From positions 1,150,130,050-1,150,194,049 of the forward strand of contig OY728165.1 of assembly GCA_963277665.1 (NCBI GenBank): a stretch of DNA of 64,000 nucleotides, read 5' to 3'. This document shows positions 11,131 to 24,509 of this stretch, piece after piece. Position 1 is the first letter of the stretch. Each line of letters begins with the position of its first letter. The position numbers and the translations under genes are program-made. Origin of the DNA: Viscum album. Taxonomy: Eukaryota > Streptophyta > Magnoliopsida > Santalales > Viscaceae. A model generated the notes under the pieces. The model ran no database searches. It was given only the letters and a program-made list of their open reading frames with translations, and was not told where the DNA came from.

Positions 11131-12608
11131 TGTAGGATCGAATATGTAAAATTGTGATGCTAAATATACAAGAGGGGATTGAATTTTATACTTTAAAAAT
11201 TCATTTGGAAAATTTAAAGTTAAGATTAACAAGGTTAAAAAAACATTCACAAGACCTCTTAAAGAAACCTTTTCTATTTTATTAAAAGAAAGATTCTACC
11301 TTAAAGCATATAGAATCTGTAATATAATCAGAGTAATGGAACTACTAAGTATAATATGGTTATACTTGATAACTTTAACAAAGTTAAAAATACAGCGGAA
11401 TTAAAACAACTTGAAATAGGAATCAAGTAATAATGGGATTCTTTTAACCCAAAAATAAGGGTATCCAACAATATTGGATAAAGGTTCCATGATTTATACT
11501 TTCAAGAAAGTATATCTTACCCAAACCTAGGTAATCCCTCAATCCGATGATCGGTATCTATCTTGCTATCCCCGTAAGCCCTTGATTTAGTAGGAAATTA
11601 GAACCTCTATCTTCCAAACCCAGAAGACGATGATCAACACGATCAAATTCTGCACTAAGCAAGTCTGAATAAGTTATTATTTCATGAACAAGTTGTTCAC
11701 AATATCCGCACGAATCACTGAGAGTTATAAGATCATATCTCTCTAGAAATCAGTTCACAATCTTGTTCATTATCAAGTACTTTTCTCATTCAAATGATCT
11801 TATATTTATAGGCATAACTTCTCACCAGTCGGTTGCTCTCCAATGGTTATATTTTCCGTAAATTTCAGAGGGACCTGTACACGTGCTAAACATACAACGG
11901 TTATTTTATAACAGATTGTATGACATCGTTTCATATAAGATAAATGATGTTAAGTTAAAGATAAATGTTAAGTATAAGAAATCTTGGAATCTGATAATAT
12001 TGGGATGATACATATGGAAAATCTAACATTATCAAAAAAATGAAATCTTAAGAAATAAAGAAAATAGATTCTTAAGAATAACATTACCAGGAAAACAGAA
12101 TCAAAAGAAAAAGTAAATCAGATTGTGAAATAGGTATCTCATTTGTTCTGGAATCAAAATCATAAAATTGGAATCACATATACGTTGGAATCAGAATCAC
12201 AAAATCAGAATCACATATACACCAGATTCAGAATCATAAAAACTGAATCACATATACACCGGAATTGGAATCATAAAAATTAAATCACATATACACCAGA
12301 ATCAGGATCATAAAAACTGAATCACATATACAGCATAATTAGAATCATAAAAACTAAATCACATATCATAATGATAGATCTTGAAAAAATAACTGAATGA
12401 AAAAATTAGAATGATTGATCTTGTAAGAATAACATACTGGGAAAACATAATTATATATCTGTAAACATAACGGAATGAAAATTACAAATCTTCATAAAAA
12501 TAAAGAACTTAAAAAAATATTCAGAACTTAAGAAAACGTGTTTGTGATTTTCAAAACATAAAACCATAAGGAATGGAGAATTCATAAGATATCCTTATTG
12601 ACTCAACA
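11131..12608 (-). repeat. 5' LTR of Sirevirus-like element
   Basis: Runs from TGTAGGATCG to ACTCAACA, a perfect TG...CA-type terminus. Adjacent to the primer site at its left edge, so it is the 5' LTR of a minus-strand element. It is 1478 bp, against 1497 bp for the other LTR. Confidence 0.88.
12150..12370 (-). repeat. 37-bp tandem repeat in Sirevirus LTR (right copy)
   Basis: The counterpart of the array at 6851-7070, again about six units containing CACATATACACC and AATCATAAAAACT. Unit number is conserved between LTRs, while the units differ by point changes. Confidence 0.8.
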
Positions 12609-12613
12609 GATGG
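12609..12613. repeat. Target site duplication GATGG (right)
   Basis: Exact repeat of 5809-5813, directly after the LTR terminus. Confidence 0.9.
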
Positions 12614-13613
12614 AATGACCATGTGGGTTTTTAAAGTAAAAACAACTAAAATTTTGCTCAATTATTACATTCAATTTAAAATAGAAATTCATTCCAATGA
12701 ATTAAATTGTAAAAATTTATATAAAATTAATCTAAATAAATAAAAAAATAATTAAAAATATAATTTAGACCTATAAATAAATTATACTAAAAGACGGTTT
12801 TGAATTAAAAATCTGTATTTTCACTATTCATTTAAAAATGAAACATCAAAGAAAAATACCAAAAAAATCACACTAAGATAATTTTTATATTATGATTTAA
12901 AATATGATGTTTATTTTGACATATAGAATTTTTAAAAGTTAAAATAATATTTTTAAAATAGGTTCTCCATTAAAAGATGGTAAAACTACTTTTTTAAAAA
13001 TATATGTATTTATGTATAATATTGGGTTTGTTCTTATATTATGTATATCAAATCAATCGAATCAATGTCAAAAATATTTGATTGAATATATAAAATATAA
13101 ATTTAATTAATATCATCAATAGTAATAATTAATTTAACTAATTAAGGTGAAACTTCTTTTTTCACATAAAAATAGTATTTTAAAAAATCATTCCCTTTAT
13201 ATTCATTTGGATGCTAAAATCATTTATAATTAATAGGAAAAAATAAATTAAACTATATATATTCAAAATTTAGTTAATTATATAGTCGTTAATTTAATTA
13301 CTACGTAATTTTTTATTAAATAATAACATTTTTATAATAGATTATTGTTTCATAACACTTAGTATATTCTGTTACACAAACGATAGCAGAAAGTGAGTCT
13401 TGCATATAATGTAAGATAATCACTGTGTTCCGCATAGAGAAAGATAAAATTTATGTTTCACTTCGTGCATGATTTATTTACTGTTGTGTATAAAAATTTC
13501 AAGATGGAATTCTTTAATATGAAATATTTTATTTTCAGTGTTGTGTGAAATGAAAAATAACAAAAAGATTTTATTAATTAGAAAAAAATTTAACACAATA
13601 TCAGGGTGTTACA
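12614..13613 (-). mobile_element. Element D 5' LTR, 5' part (continued)
   Basis: Resumes the D LTR after the Sirevirus. The block ATTAAATTGTAAAAAT, then TTTTCACTATTCATT and AATACCAAA, aligns with 58166-58325 of the E LTR. The end CAGGGTGTTACA matches GGGGCGTTACA of E, so the LTR start in element orientation is at 13613. What follows is flanking DNA; no target duplication can be checked because the other LTR is outside the window. Confidence 0.65.
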
Positions 13614-16600
13614 TTTATCCAAATTTCCTAATATATATTATCTAGAAATATTCCATCATATATTAATTATTAAGAGTAACCATAAATCCTATTGATTTTT
13701 TCATCTCTAATAAAATAAATGATTATCTTATTACACTATTATCATTATATTTCAAATATTTTATTTCATCCATAGAAATAAAATGGTTAATATGATATAT
13801 TTTAACCCCATTTAAGTCAGTTTTGTAAACTATTATGAAGTAAAAAAAATATCCATTCCAATTATTTTACATACCCATAAAAACGTTTTTTATTTTAATT
13901 TTTTAAATATTTTCCCCAACAGTTAAAATATTGATGGTAATTTCATAAAAAATATTATTTTTTATTAAGTTGTTCTTATTTAATTTATTAAAAAATTAAA
14001 TATCATATATATAAATTTATTCATAATTCCAAGACATTATTCATTCCATCATATTTATTAAAAAATGAAACACAAATAAATTATTATTTTTCAAATTATT
14101 AAATTTTAGTGAACACTTAATATCCGTCTAAAAAATAATATCTTGAATTGAAATGGAAATAAACCTATATGTGTGTTTATAATAATAATATTTATTCAAT
14201 TACTTGTATATTGTTTTGATGATGTTCCCAAAATTTCATCTGGATTTTCCAAAATTATAACATCTCTTTATTAAATTATAATTTCAAAGTAATAATCATT
14301 TATTATATGAATGAATTTAATAGATCTCTATAAATGAGTCATTTTTATTATTTTTGTATTTGAGAAAGGATTGGACATGATATACATGTTCACAAAATTA
14401 TACTAATTTAGATACGAAATTTAAAATTGTAAATAAAATAATCATATTTAATTTTATTTATTTAATTAGTTAATAACTACAAATGATTAAGAACACATGG
14501 ATCCATATTAAATAATTTTCCCCTTGGGTAGTAACATTGTATAAAATGTAAATACATTTTAAATATGTTTCAACCCATTTATTGACCAATTCACATTCCA
14601 AATAATGTAAGTATTTTTGTTTTATACAATATGATGATGGAACCATTCTCCATATGGAATTTGGATGATTACCTAATATGGTTTCCCTCATGCTGTCATT
14701 TGGAAACACTGCTCTCTCTATCATGTCGATTTACATGATTGTGTTTTCCCAATAGTTCTACCCTTGCATTTTTTGTGCTTTGATGACTAGTTTATATTCT
14801 TCATGGCATACATATGTTCTTCATTTCAACTAATTCCCTATTTGACCTTGTTTTATATGATTTACTATTTAAATATTGTGTACCCCTTTTGATATTAAGT
14901 TATGTTTTCTACATTTTTTCCATCTAGATTTAGAGTTTTAGATTCGATTATAAGCATATTATGAAAGTTACCATTCTTATACTTTAATATTTGGTTATAA
15001 TTATTTTTATCACATCAAGGAAATGGTACATCCCTTCACTCAGATATAACATTGAGAGTCAATTAGACCATGTATCTCTTATTAGCAACCAAGGGTGTGA
15101 GTTCCTGATGGGTTATTTCATTTAGTTTACCATTGTGTAAACTTTGTTTCTAACATGTTTTTGGTCTTTTGGTTTCATTATGATTTGGTGATATTTCATT
15201 CAGAAAATTTGAGGACAATAATTGGGTAATCAATTTTCATTGTGAATGTTTAATAAATTACTTCTTTTTATTTCAATTCAGATTATGTAACTAGTTTTTT
15301 ATGATTTGTTATGAATTTTGTTGTTTGGATCTGTGTTGGTTATATTGTATTTTTTATAGTTTATACGGTGTTTGTTACAACTATGGTTTCTCCTAAAGGT
15401 TTTAGGAGTGAATTATATTATTAAAGAACAACTATGGAGGATCATATTAGTGAATCAGTTCAATATTTAATTGAATCATGATGATTAATGGTGGAGGAAG
15501 ATGAATATATGGACGTTTGGTGATTTGTGCCCTTAGGTTTTCCAAGAGTGTGAATGTATAGGTTTCTTATATGTGTTATATATTATTCTTTATCTTTAAA
15601 TACCATTTATTGATGAAATTTTAATACAAAATTATGATATTTCATTTTAAATTTTTGGTTTTGAAATTTTTATGTTTGATTATGTTTATCATTGGTTTTT
15701 TAATAAGTTTTTTCCATGTTACCTTATTAATTGGTTTACTAATGATTACAAAAAATAATAATTTAGACTTTTTATTTCATTCACAAACACAAACTTAGAT
15801 AAATAATTGTAGGAGATCACCTACCCTATAATTACTCAATACTAATAATGACTTCTGTGGGTGTAAATATGATATAAAAATTAAAAATTAAAGTCATGCC
15901 TTGTTGACATTGGATTTATTGATTAATATTTGTGTTTTTATGTTAAATATTCCATTTTACACACCCCTTTTGATGAAAAAAATCATTCAAATAAGAATCC
16001 AATCATTGCTTCACCATAAATTTAGCAAGGCACTAGAAGTTATCCCATTTTGAAAAAAAAATTAGTTAAATAGTAAAAATATATGAATCCCATGGTAATG
16101 TAAAAACTCAGACTGCACAAAAATTAATAACATAAGTGGAACCATATTACTTTACAATTTCTTCACCATTTTCTCTAGTATTATTAATATTAGTGATATT
16201 CCATTTTTTATGAATAATACACCATCCAATACATATTATCATAATAAATAAGTATAATTTAAACAATTCATCAATCATAATAAAAAATATAACATGAAAA
16301 TTAATATTTTTGTTAAATAATATATATTTAATCAAAACAGTATAAAAAACATGTTTGAATTTATTATAAAAAATTATACAATAAAATTAAAATCATAAAT
16401 TGAATGTTGTATAGTCACTATATAAAAATAATAAGTAATGTTATATGAAGCCATGAGTCAGATTTAGGTCCCATTCTAACAATATTCCATACACTATTTT
16501 TCAATTCCACCCAATAATCTTGAGACCATTCCATTACATGTCCTTCGATCTATAATTTCTATACGCTCATCGAGATGTATCTGGTTTTTTGTACAATTAT

Positions 16601-19600
16601 AAAGGATAGCCCTAAGAGTTTCAAAATAATACCAATGAAAATGGAGATTCCAGGTAAATATTAAATTTTTAAAAGTATAGTATAAAATATATCATTTTTT
16701 ATAAAGGACTGCAATATTACCAAACCATGTGAAATGATACATACTTTTTCACTATCAAAATTTTATAATACACCAGTGGAATTTAATCTCATCAGGAATT
16801 AATGGTATATAAATCCAAATCACATAAATATGGTGATTGAGTTGTCACTATACCTAAATATTTTAATTTATTGGAATATAACTCACAACAATCTTCGATA
16901 ATTACACACATAAACTAAAATTTCACAGTTAAATGATAAAATACCTTACTAAATATTACAAGTGAATAATATATTAATTATTCATCACCTCCTTATTGAA
17001 AATATATCACCATCAAACAAATTTTTGGAGGATTTTAAATTTACATAAAACCTAATCTATGTGGATGAAACATCATTTAAAACCTCCTATAGTTTCATTT
17101 CACAGCACCATCACTCATCATGGTAGATTCCAAATCACCATGACATCACATCTCATATAGGGGTTGATAAATCATCACACTCACGTAACTCCTAACCAAG
17201 GATGAAATACAACTATTATAATATCATTTATAGATAATATGATACAAATATTATACCCCTAGTTAATGATTCACTATAATTTGAAAACCCCTGAATTTCA
17301 CTAATGTAATCAATACATCACTAATAAAACATTTGAAAAAGTATATCACTACTTAAGAATGATCGTTAATCAAGTTAAATTCACCCGTAGCGTATAACAC
17401 AATCAAGATTCATTGGTATTGTAAAAGATATTAGATACTACAATTTTTCCTATAATCACACCTCTCATGTATATATCCTTAAATCCCATTATATATCATT
17501 TTTTTTTCAATTTTCATTAGGCACATGGTATTTGTTCAAAGGAGTACAAATTTCACACATAATAGACTACTAATATAATAGAATAGTCTCACTCAAATAA
17601 TAAAAAATGGATATACTAGTTCAAACTAGTTTTATGGAATCCAAATATAGTTTATTTCATACATTTATTTATAATACTTAGGAAACACAAACACCAATAA
17701 GAAAGAAATGGTATGACATACCTCGACCAAATAGGACCCCACTCATTGAATATTACAACATGATTCGATATTAGACATAATATGAGGATTAAATTTAAAA
17801 ATAAAAAACATGTATTATCCATAAGTGCATGATTACCCTTACCCATGATGTTACCATTGGATAGATAATAAGTAATTTAATCTATAAATGATAAATATTT
17901 TTCTCTGATGTTGCTGAAATATAGAGGAATGGTCAAGGATTTCAAGACACTATTATGGGTAAATGTGAAAGAAGTCTCATTTAATTATTTTTTTAATAGT
18001 AGTAAATTTAAAATTAAAAAAAATATATTTTATAAGGATATTATAATGTGTCCCCTTAAAATTAGGTAATCATCCTAGGTTTACTAGATGGTTTATGGGT
18101 CATTTAGATCCACCCCCTCTATATAGTCTGATTGGTTATCATGTACTAGTGCACTGGGTACCAATTTGATTTATTCATAAAGAAAAAACTCCCAACACTA
18201 ACATAAAAAACACAAACCATTCCCTTGATCACCCTAAAATAAACAAAACACCCCAAAGAGAAATAATAATTTAGGATTGAGGAAAATAATAATGAAACCA
18301 ATCATTTAAGGAGCCATGTTGATAAATCCTTGAATCCCCTCCCCCACCAAATTGTTTTTCTTCCCATGATACATATATTCTATTTTAAAATCAAAATTAT
18401 TAAATAATGTTCCATCATATCATCATATCTCTATTTTATATATCCTCTTATGTTTATCCATTTCACCATTGTAAACATAAAATATATAAAATATTCCCAC
18501 ATTTTTTCTTCTTTATTTGATAACGTATATGTGTGTGTTTCTTCATTAATGGAACATCCAACTTCATCAAGAAATAATCAATTCTAATAATGAGATATGG
18601 GTTGAAATGTTATCATTGATGTTGAGATGCCATATATAACACTTCATTAAAACTATATTTTATAGGAAACACTAACATGGAATCCTATATAAAAAACACT
18701 TGAAAAACACAAATGGATTCTTAAACCATGTTTTCACATTCCCTTTCCCAAAATTATTTTGATCTCCAAACTAGGGAAATAGTTGTATGAACATAGACAT
18801 AATTTAAAATTGAATGGATATATCAGTAAGAATATTACCCCAACCTAATCATAGTGGTAGACAACCACCTCTGAGTACTCTAAATAAGATTTGATGTTTA
18901 CTATATAAGACTTAGTATTCTGATAAAAAGATAAACATCCTTAATAAAAAATGGATGTGATCTACATACCAACTATATAATACCTTAATTGTTTTGATTT
19001 GAATAAATTTTAAATATCAGTTTTTTTAGGAGAACTCTAAAATCACATGAAAATTATACTGTGAACCGATTAATTAAAGGAAATTTATTTCAACAATTTC
19101 TTATAACCAATATTGTATAATCAGAGTTCCCATTAGTATAAGGATTCTATATCCTTCCCATACACCCCAGTGTATCCAAAAACGTTTTCCACATTTGTAT
19201 GAAGAAATATGTGAATATAATATCCCAACATGTTACTATTTCCTGAGGTACACCATATAGAGGAACTATATCATATATTTAAATTATACAAAGATAGTTT
19301 ATTAACAATATATCCTTGATATATAGACGTGATTGACCAATATCAACAATTTAACAATTATTCATGTCCCAATGATACTATGAGGTGACAAATGAAATCA
19401 TTTCATTAAGTATATAATCATGATTTCCAAATTATAAATGTAATATAGAATAGGTAGAAAAATATATGTTGGTCATTGATGTTTGAATATAACTCATTTG
19501 TAGGTCGGGCAGTAGGAAACAAAACCCCTAATATCCTTCTTCACCCTATTATATCAATATTACTTATGAATTTTATGATATATATTGTAATTCCTTGAGA

Positions 19601-20144
19601 AAATATCCCATTTCATGGTATGTGAATCACATATCCACTACTTGTTCCTGATCACTATGACTACCACTTAGCCTCAAACATTTAGGATCCCATAAAAATA
19701 CATGGATGTTATTATGGTGACTGTAAAACCATATGTGTTGATGGGATATGAAAATGATATGTAATGTTATTTTTTGTATCATGTATATTTTTAGAATCAT
19801 GAATCAATTCTTAATTATTAGATTGGGTGATTTTGAATAGATATTGTTGATAGTAAAATAGTGTTAGTAGATATTAAAATTGATGATGTGGGTGTCAGAT
19901 AATGTCCTTGATGGAATATTGAAATTTTGTAGTCGCATAATGGTACATAATGATGCATAGGTTGTGTTCTTATAGCGTATTATATGAGTATCCAATAGGG
20001 GAATCAAATCATAGAGTTATTATTGACCATTTCATAATAGAGATTGTCGGTAATTTTACCACGTGGTATTGTGGGTCATATTGTGAGGGATATGAACATG
20101 ATTTATATCTTTATTATCGGGTAAATATCCCCATGAGCCCACAT
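13614..20144. other. Anonymous AT-rich DNA, no gene recognised
   Basis: About 6.5 kb without recognisable protein domains, RNA genes or repeat arrays. There are scattered short open frames. The longest reasonable one (minus, 14470-14724, 84 codons) matches no family I recognise. A TATA-like CCTCTATATAGTCTG at 18117-18131 is followed by C-rich leader-like sequence, which could be the core of a very old LTR. Base composition and CpG loss suit ancient retrotransposon debris into which element C inserted. Confidence 0.5.
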
Positions 20145-20253
20145 TGAAATGGCCCAGACATCCCCAGTCCATTACATTTCTAAAATATTGTGTTTGAGGT
20201 GTTCTGGGAGGTAAAGGTGACTTATCCCCTACACTTTTCCAAATTTCCAGTTT

Positions 20254-20514
20254 TGTGAACAGTGTTTTCAGTTTTTTGAATAGTTTCATCAGTGTGACAG
20301 ATGTGAATAGTGTCATCGGTGAAACTGATGTGAGCAGTCTCATCAGTGAGACTGATGTGAGCAGTCACATCAGTGAGACTGATGTGAAAAGTGTCATTAT
20401 TCAGACATATCTGAACAATGTTATGGGTGAGACAGGTGTGAAGAGTGTCATCAGTGAGATATATGTGAATGTTGTCATTATTGAGATAGATGTGAACATT
20501 GTCACCATCAGTGA
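20254..20514 (+). repeat. 27-bp tandem array 1 in left LTR of C
   Basis: About nine units of 27 bp built around GTGTCATCAGTGAGAC followed by AGATGTGAATA. The period is a multiple of three, which keeps several frames open on both strands, so the apparent ORFs here are artefacts. Confidence 0.9.
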
Positions 20515-20826
20515 GTCATGTGTGATGTCGGCATCAGTTAGTCATTTGTATTTTCAACTTCAGTGATATATTTATCCTGTCGACATTGGTGATTCATTTG
20601 TACTATCAAATTCGGTGAGTCATTTGTACTTTCAGGGTTAGTGAGTCATTTGTACTGTCAGCATCAGTGATTCATTTTTATTGTTTGCGTCGGTGAGTCA
20701 TTTGTTCAATAGGTGCATGTGAGTCATTTGTATAGTCATTTTTGCTTAGTCATTTTTATTGTCTACATCGGTGAGTAATCTGTATCATTGGCCTCGATGA
20801 TTCATTTGTACTGTCGGTGTCGGTAG
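20508..20826 (+). repeat. 27-bp tandem array 2 in left LTR of C
   Basis: About eleven units of a second 27-bp sequence, GTGAGTCATTTGTACTGTC followed by AGCATCAG. It directly abuts array 1 and has the same period; the two units share a CATCAGTGAG core. Confidence 0.85.
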
Positions 20827-23800
20827 ATATACAATGTTTCCATCCATCGATATATGTACAATTTTTTTTAGCCATCAGTAGTTGTACAATATTTCTAACT
20901 TCCTACAGTACAGACATTAAACATTTTCATTGAAGTAAAAATTCATTCAAGGCCTTATTTTATGGTATTTAAGGTCGATTCAATGACCATACCTCTTATA
21001 TTAATTTTACTAAGGCTTGGGATGCCTTTACATAGTCAAACTACATGGATTAATGTGGTCCTCTTTTAATGGAAAATCTAGCCTATATTAAACTGAAGTT
21101 CCATTAAATATTCTAAAGATATGAGATATCATCCTCCCTTGAACTACGTTATTTTTCCCTGGTAATAGATACTCAATCCATCCCTTATTCACATAGGATT
21201 GGTGTGATCAAACCATAATCCTTGGATCATTTCCCCTTTAAGTTTCTTCTTGGTGTATGTGCACCCCCAGTTTTGGTGCATTCAGCATGTGTCGATCTAT
21301 CATTGATAGAAGGTATGATCAACCTCATTTATTTTTTTTACTTTCATCATTATTATTTGGGTTCTCCTTTTAATGTTTGGGCATGTGATACCCATGTTTT
21401 TTATAGAGTTTCCTTGAGTTTTAGTTGGCGCAGTCGTTCCACGGTGTACTCGGGTGGATGTCGTTGTCACGAGGGGGCGCGATTCTGATCTGTTGCATGA
21501 ATCATTATCATGTAAAGAATGTCAGGAACCTTTTTAGATAGGAGATTCATTGCTTATCCATTATATTATGTGTTAACAAAGATTTATCATGATTCATCCC
21601 AATATATCATAATGTAATTAATGTATTAAATATTTAAATAGGATAAATAAATTAGTATTTATCATATATTATTGCCTCTTGTTTTCATAGATAGTGTTAT
21701 ATCTATTCTTACCTTGTTTATCATGTCATTATTGATAGAAATTGGTAATCAATGTAAACTGGGATTAATTTTCATTATTTGTTGAAGATAAAAGAGGAAT
21801 GTAAATGAATCCAGTTGTTTTTGTAGTAATAAAATTTTATTGAATTAATTAATAAGCATGAGGCATATTGATTATGAATTAAATGCATGTCAATTAACTC
21901 TTTAGCTAATTTGTGATAGCTTATTATTTTGGTTCCTATAGTTAGAACCTAGAAATAATAAATTGGTTAATTATGAATGGATTAATTAACTATCTATTTG
22001 ATAAAAGAAAATTTCTTGTAGGGTTTTGATTTACCCTCTTGCTTGTAAGGCCATGTGCCTTGTGAATTGGAGTAATGAGTGCTCATTATGTTTGAAGGAT
22101 CGATGTCGTGTTTATGGGACAAGAGACTTTTTGATATGATGATTTTTTCCTTCTACTTGTTTTTTGATGTCGGTCTGGATAGCTATTGTGATACGCGTGG
22201 AAAGGAGTCCCATTGGTTGTGGTATCAATTGGTTCCTATAGTGGAAAGATGAATCGATTTACGCATGTGGGTGTCATGGAGGACACTAGAGATGATGAAA
22301 CAGGTTGGACGGAATGACTGGAATCTTTCTTAATCTTATTGGTTGTTTATCTTCGTTACTTTCCCCTCAACTCATGGCATCTGATCTTGCTTACCCACTT
22401 TCCAAAAGAGGAGAAGACGCATTTGGTATGCCACATGATTTTCATGTTTAGATTCTCAAGGGAGGATGGGTCTACACTCTTTTTATAGGTGGAAAAGACA
22501 TGATGAGTAATCCATCTTCTCACCATGTTGCGCCCCTTGTTTTTAGTATCTTATAATTTTTTTCTAGAATTCCTTGGAATATGGGAAACTGATAATGTTA
22601 TTACTAATTTATTGAATAAATGATGTTAACTTATTGGGTTGGAGCTTGCTGGGACAAAATGTTGGGGATACAATTTTAAGGAACAATGGTATTTAGGTGT
22701 GATACTAATGAAATATAATGTGTTATTTATAATGGTTAATGAATTTTTAAATATTTAATTAACATAAATTGAAACTGATAAAAAACTAATGAAGTAATAT
22801 AAAAAATATCATTAAATGGTTGTGTGCTTGTAGGATAACTAGTCTTAGTAGTGGATGCCGAGAGTCAGAGAGACATTAGATGCAGTTGAGTCTAAGAATA
22901 GGTTATGCTCATAGTGTGGTTGTGAGATATAATATATTCTATATATTTTTGTGTTTATATATGATACTCCACCCTGTCGATTTGGGAAAATGACACCATA
23001 GGGATTCAGATCCATGGGGGGGGGGGATTCCCTAATTTTCTGGTGGGAGGAAGGATAGATGACTACCACATTTGGTCCCACTTTCTTCTCTTGGTAGTTA
23101 CTTGTGCTAGTAGGCACATCAATTAGTTTTGCAAATATATGTGTGTAGAGGGATGTAATGTCTTTTGGTTATTCATAAACCCAACTTCTAGATATAGTTT
23201 CTTATAGACTACTATTAGTGTAATGTGTATAGGTTGTGATGGATTAAGGATCCTTACTCAGTGTATGGGATGTAATGGATTGAGGTATAAAGCCTGATGT
23301 ATGATACATGTTATGAAAGATGTGGTGGCTCCTGAAAACTACCTGGTTACTTTGGTTATGTGGATGTAGTGATTTTGTTGTATGAGGTTCTTGTTGTTCT
23401 GCTTCGCCCATGTGTCTATGGATAAGTCTTTTTAGAGAGAGATTATTTGGACATGTGATGTTGGGGAAAAGTGGAAAACTAATGGGGAAGTGGTAGTAGG
23501 GTTCCCTTGAAATTATTTATTATATTATATACTCTGGTATGCGACACTTATTGATAGTAGCCACAGTGAGGCTAGGAACATAGTATACATGTTTATGTGA
23601 TGAGTTTGTTTCACTTGTTGTTCACTGTGAATTAGCATGCTTTCTTTAGTTTTTCACAAGAGGCTCCAAGGAGGATCCTACTAATAATACTATTATAGTC
23701 ACCCTACGTATATAAAAACTATTTGCAGGTCACTTGGATTTGTATAGAGATCATGCTGCTTACTACTTTCTTGGGGATGCAGGAGTTGTTCGGGCATCAT

Positions 23801-24123
23801 GGTCACAACTGTTTCTATTTTCATTTGGTACTTATAGTTTTTTATTTGAGTTTTAGTACTTTTTTCACAACATTACATATGTGTACATGGGATTTATTTT
23901 ATATTTCAGTCTTAGTTGGATTTCGTTGGTTTCTATCTTCTCTCCCTCTATTTCATCTACTCTCTTAGTGGGTAATTCCTTTCATTTTGTTTGTTTACAA
24001 TACCCTCAGTACCAGTCACCAACACATGGCCTACTAAAGGCGAGACTCAGGGGGTCACTACCTCTTTTCTAACATTTTCGGCCTAGGAGGGGTATACCAT
24101 GTTGGGAGGGGGTCATGAAAAAG

Positions 24124-24134
24124 TGTTATCAGAG
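24124..24134 (+). other. Primer-binding site of element C
   Basis: TGTTATCAGAG follows the 5' LTR, one change from the tRNA-Met site TGGTATCAGAG. Confidence 0.75.
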
Positions 24135-24509
24135 TGTGAGGTTGAGGTGTAGGATGGATTTTTGTGTTATTCATAGGTGAGGTTGCATGGGTTGGTAGGG
24201 TGACAGTGTCAGATAAGATTTAAAAGTGATGTAATCACTGGAGAGCTACTGAGATGTAAACTTTTAGGGCCCCATGTGATCTGATGCACAATCCATTATG
24301 GTTATTGTGGCTACAAAATTATGTGATACTATTTTCAGGGTAGAGACCTAGGAAATTATCATTAATAATTTTTCTATGTTCTTGTGTTTTAATAGGTAAA
24401 CATTGGGATAGGTTAACATAAAATTATTAAAATAAAACAAATAATTAATTAATTTTGTGTCTTTCATATTCCATGTTTATGAGCTCTAACTATTTTATAT
24501 TTTTTTGGT

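Larger units (their letters stand above)
5814..12608 (-). mobile_element. Non-autonomous Sirevirus-like copia retrotransposon
   Basis: A 6.8-kb minus-strand element with two LTRs (5814-7310 and 11131-12608), 5-bp duplications (GATGG) and TG...CA-type ends. Read on the minus strand the order is: 5' LTR, primer site, fragment of copia RNase H, 16-bp AT repeat, long env-like ORF, cluster of polypurine tracts, 3' LTR. Gag, protease, integrase and reverse transcriptase are absent, so it depended on a partner. The RNase H type, the extra ORF downstream of pol and the multiple polypurine tracts are the known traits of the Sirevirus (Maximus/SIRE) lineage. The LTRs differ by roughly 10-14% in the stretches compared by eye, so the insertion is not recent. 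Confidence 0.85.
20145..24120 (+). repeat. 5' LTR of element C
   Basis: 3976 bp from TGAAATGGCCCAGAC to GGGGGTCATGAAA. It aligns along its length with 29160-34494. Shared blocks are the two 27-bp arrays, GTCGATCT-ATCATTGATAGAAGG near 21292, ATTGGTAATCAA near 21740 and GGGGTATACCATGTTG at the end. The terminal CA has decayed. Open frames inside are not coding. Confidence 0.85.

Noticed and set aside
20056..20566. Open frames on both strands (for example 20255-20566 plus and 20056-20343 minus; likewise 29110-29587) that look like repeat proteins
   Set aside because: They are products of a 27-bp tandem array, whose period is divisible by three and therefore keeps frames open. The sequence is in both LTRs of element C and is non-coding.
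20254..20826. CRISPR-like array
   Set aside because: Units are contiguous without unique spacers, and the window is clearly plant nuclear DNA.
23016..23026. Run of eleven G residues
   Set aside because: A homopolymer within an LTR, prone to slippage or sequencing error; no function inferred.
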